64,000 bases of DNA from Sipunculus nudus (taxonomy: Eukaryota > Annelida > Sipuncula > Golfingiida > Sipunculidae), in the NCBI GenBank assembly GCA_026874595.1, contig CM049318.1, positions 40,652,456 to 40,716,455 of the forward strand. Direction: 5' to 3'. The notes under the pieces are model-generated. The model saw only the letters and a program-made list of their open reading frames with translations. It was not told the origin of the DNA and searched no databases. Shown one piece after another: positions 61,531-64,000 of the stretch. Position 1 is the first letter of the stretch, and each line of letters opens with the position of its first letter. A program made the translations under genes and the position numbers.

Positions 61531-62050
61531 TCATTTATACTTGGGTATATTTAGTTGCAATTCAAGTGTCTTCTCTGTCATTTAGATTCCGTATAATTAT
61601 ATAAGATAATGGTCCCATGAATTCGTCAAAAGTTAGCACCCTAATTTTCTATAATATGGACCAATAATTAAACCCCATGACATGTCGCTTGTTTAACACA
61701 ATCGGTCATACAAGAATATAACATTATTAGAACATGTCTACCCGTTCTTGTGCTGGAATAGGTCAACGCTGGTCCGAGTCGACAGGGACGGATTTTCCGG
61801 GGTCTGATTTCCCATGGAACGAGTTGAATGGCGTAGTTTCTGACAGGTGACAATGCGATGTAAGTTCCTCAGGATTTAAGAGATATTAAAGATAAACTTG
61901 TCATCGTTCCAGCTACAACAAGACCGAAAGAGGGCATGTCTGATAGTCTGCCACAACCGTCTATTATTAGAAGATACTGTAACCATGCAAGAAGATTCAG
62001 AATTTTGGGTTATTATCCATTATTTCTGCATATAATGAGACAAAAGAAGA
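61165..62050. other. Intergenic, no gene recognised
   Basis: Contains an AT dinucleotide run at 61471-61522. The remainder shows no repeat or coding similarity. Confidence 0.4.
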
Positions 62051-62055
62051 ATTAA

Positions 62056-62425
62056 AGGGGCCCAATTACCAATAAAGCATGTTTAATTAACACTAAAAAT
62101 AGCTTCTTCCCTAAAAATAAATTTGTACCTGGCAAAATATTGCCTTAAACCCGTTTGCTTACTCCTGTAAACAAGTGTACCGGGCGCGATCACATGTGTC
62201 AACATAAACAGTGAGTGTATCTCCCGGGCAAACACAAGTCAATCAGGAGATGCTCAATCGGGCCTCCAGTCACACGGCCTTGTTATGACAAACAAACACA
62301 GGTTGACTGTGTTTACCAACACGCAGATTTATAACAAAGTGTTTATCAGCCGTATGCGAGTTACTGGGACTGTGTGTTGGGCTGGTTCTGCTGGGAAACT
62401 TTTGTTTAAAGCAAAACTGAACTGA
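62056..62425. repeat. Intergenic dispersed repeat, copy 2
   Basis: A diverged direct copy of 60709-61160 with several deletions. Confidence 0.75.
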
Positions 62426-62429
62426 TATT

Positions 62430-63190
62430 TTGAATGAAAATGGCAGAATATTGCCAATGATTATTTCCTATAAATAATATGACTATATATAATTAGATAT
62501 ATACAGATATAAAAACATATATCTTTAACGCTTCTTTCGAACTCGGGTCTACATAAAATGATCAAATTAAATTAATGATATTGTGATAAAATGATGTGAA
62601 ATTTACAAGTAAGTTAGTCAGTAAGTATTTATAAGTATAAACAAATATAATATTACGATGCATGCATGGCTTATATACATGCTCTTTAACCAATATTTGT
62701 ATATATGGATATTAATAATACTTTTTATTTAAAAAGGGGCCTATATTTTGTTAAATAATGTCATTGCCCCTGAAGTAAGTTATTAGCCGCCGAGTCTACA
62801 GTCTATGTTTTAGTTTTTCACATGCTCAGACTGTTGCCAAATTGCGCTACTCATGTAATTAAAAAGCAAAGGAAGAGTCCATTCTTCTTTAAGCTAATAT
62901 TTTATAATATACGTCGCGGAAATGTTTATATGCCAATGGCAACATCAAGTGTAAATGATAATTATTTATTTAGAGTCTGCAGTTGGCAGCGTTATGTAAT
63001 ATTAATGTGCGTGGGTTGGACCAGTAAAGCGCCCGCAGCACGTCTGCATCTATATTTAGAACATCAGTCCTCATTTGTGACTTGTGTGACTTCTGTTCAT
63101 GGAATCCCCGTCTGTAACCTATTTCAGGTATTATAGTGCAAAGGTCAGAGGTTAGAAACCTGTTGACCCACTAACCTAAAATAATCATTC
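62430..63190. other. Intergenic, no gene recognised
   Basis: AT-rich. A 104-codon open frame (62822-63136) has no recognisable domain and no splice context, so it is not called as a gene. Confidence 0.4.
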
Positions 63191-63199
63191 CCATCATTC

Positions 63200-63334
63200 C
63201 GTGTATGACAGTCCGCCATCTTCCGGTTATCAGAAGTTCGCCGGTTCACAACAGTCGAATTTGGAGAAAATTAAACAAAGTTTGATTGGATTACCTGTGG
63301 TGTAACCATATCCAAAAAGCCATTTAACAAACAG
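63200..63334 (+). promoter_or_regulatory. Possible promoter and non-coding first exon of a plus-strand gene
   Basis: CCGCCATCTTCCGG (63212-63225) combines a YY1-type CCATCTT and an ETS-type CTTCCGG, a pairing frequent at housekeeping transcription starts. It is followed by open 5' UTR-like sequence without ATG and then CAG/GTAAGTAAATG at 63334/63335, a very good splice donor. The coding exons would lie beyond the window. Inferred only from motifs. Confidence 0.35.
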
Positions 63335-63339
63335 GTAAG

Positions 63340-63875
63340 TAAATGACAGTGTTCCTAAGTGAGTCGATGTATGCATTTGTTTTCAGTTTAGCCATAACTG
63401 CTTGGACATAGTGGTGGAAAAGTCAGTCCACACTGTCGCCCATTCATACGACTGGTGATAGTCTTGGCGATGAGCAATCGTTTATTTTCCCACAGGTCGC
63501 CTCAATAGAGTTGAATAAACCGTGGCGGAAACGTTAAACACACAGAGTGGTACATAAGTGTTCGCTCAGATGTTCACTGGATTACTGACAACGCAGCAGT
63601 TCCTGCTTTATGCAAAGAAAAATGACACAATCGGCCACACCTCCCGGAGTGAATGACTCGCTGACTCAGACTCGGCGATTGTTTACATGTGTACATGAAC
63701 CCTGTGTGGGTGGGGTCGTTTCCTAATTAAGTCCCACTTGTTGTCAGTTCCTATTAGTTCAGTAAGACTTTGAAGTGTTGATGGGTACTTTCTGTTTGTC
63801 TTAGATGTGTTTTGTTAAGCAAAAAATAATTTGATTTTTACTTTAATCTTGCCAGTTTTCATATTTCAGTGTAGT
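63340..63875. other. Sequence after the putative donor: nothing recognised
   Basis: No coding similarity or repeat family seen. If the donor at 63335 is real, this is intronic. Confidence 0.35.
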
Positions 63876-63879
63876 TGAC

Positions 63880-64000
63880 GGCAGAACTATAGAAACAGGG
63901 CTTCAGCCTACCGCCGGTAAAACGGGTGTCGCATATAATAAATTGTTTCCTGGAAAAGGCTGATACATATCATTTTCCTCAGAATTCCCGTATTTAATTT
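63880..64000. repeat. Dispersed repeat, copy 2 (cut by window edge)
   Basis: Matches 46484-46625 from GGCAGAACTATAGAAAC to CCGTATTTAATTT with small deletions. It continues past the window. Confidence 0.75.

Noticed and set aside
62822-63136. Open frame of 104 codons on the plus strand
   Set aside because: No domain, no initiation context and no codon bias that I can see.
1-64000. A bacterial, phage or viral gene system
   Set aside because: The only well-supported gene is an intron-rich animal Mediator subunit. The mobile sequences are eukaryotic LINE, hAT-like and Helitron-like remnants.

Overview
The window is animal nuclear DNA, strongly AT-rich, with long repeat-filled introns. It is most likely from a lophotrochozoan, probably a marine mollusc. 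That rests on a spliced animal gene, on non-LTR retrotransposon remnants, and on repeat styles (GACGGAC tracts, ends reading AGCTGAGCTAAAA) that I associate with mollusc genomes. The species cannot be read from the sequence.

One protein-coding gene fills positions 1-47877 on the minus strand: MED1, the Mediator subunit that contacts nuclear receptors. I resolved 15 coding exons by hand. Every junction has GT/AG ends and every phase agrees, giving 1794 complete codons before the window edge. The final exon is at least 3861 bp, stays open to position 1, and is cut off just after the acidic DDDL residues near the C terminus. The N-terminal Mediator domain, two LxxLL nuclear-receptor boxes and the Ser/Lys-rich tail are all visible.

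The introns hold several repeat families. G elements (8440, 11616, 29435, and 50294 inverted) have hairpin ends and 280-bp internal tandem units. F elements (about 11445-13631, 13900-15304, 29281-32930) end in GTTCGCTAA or a close variant. E (14126-15151) is nested in F. A and B/C elements (17893-20299, 23131-26567) carry nuclear-receptor-type half-sites. D elements cover 27435-28809, with fragments elsewhere. Several families share one plan: a hairpin next to a CTAG or CTAA terminus, subterminal inverted repeats, a GAC/GGA tract and internal tandem units, resembling non-autonomous Helitron/Helentron elements. A 14-bp palindrome, AGGTGGCGCCACCT, recurs in three of them. It reads as two opposed copies of the CTCF core.

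Intron 2 begins inside a ten-unit 65-bp minisatellite whose units copy the end of MED1 exon 2 and its splice donor. Intron 1 carries a 100-bp tandem array, a LINE fragment and a tRNA-like SINE head.

Upstream of MED1 (47878-64000) no complete gene was found. The region holds an inverted G element, a satellite of about 5.1 kb with 40-bp units (52505-57600), a decayed LINE reverse-transcriptase gene (57700-60440) broken by an 867-bp hAT-like element, microsatellites, and near the right edge a possible promoter and non-coding first exon of a plus-strand gene (63200-63334).
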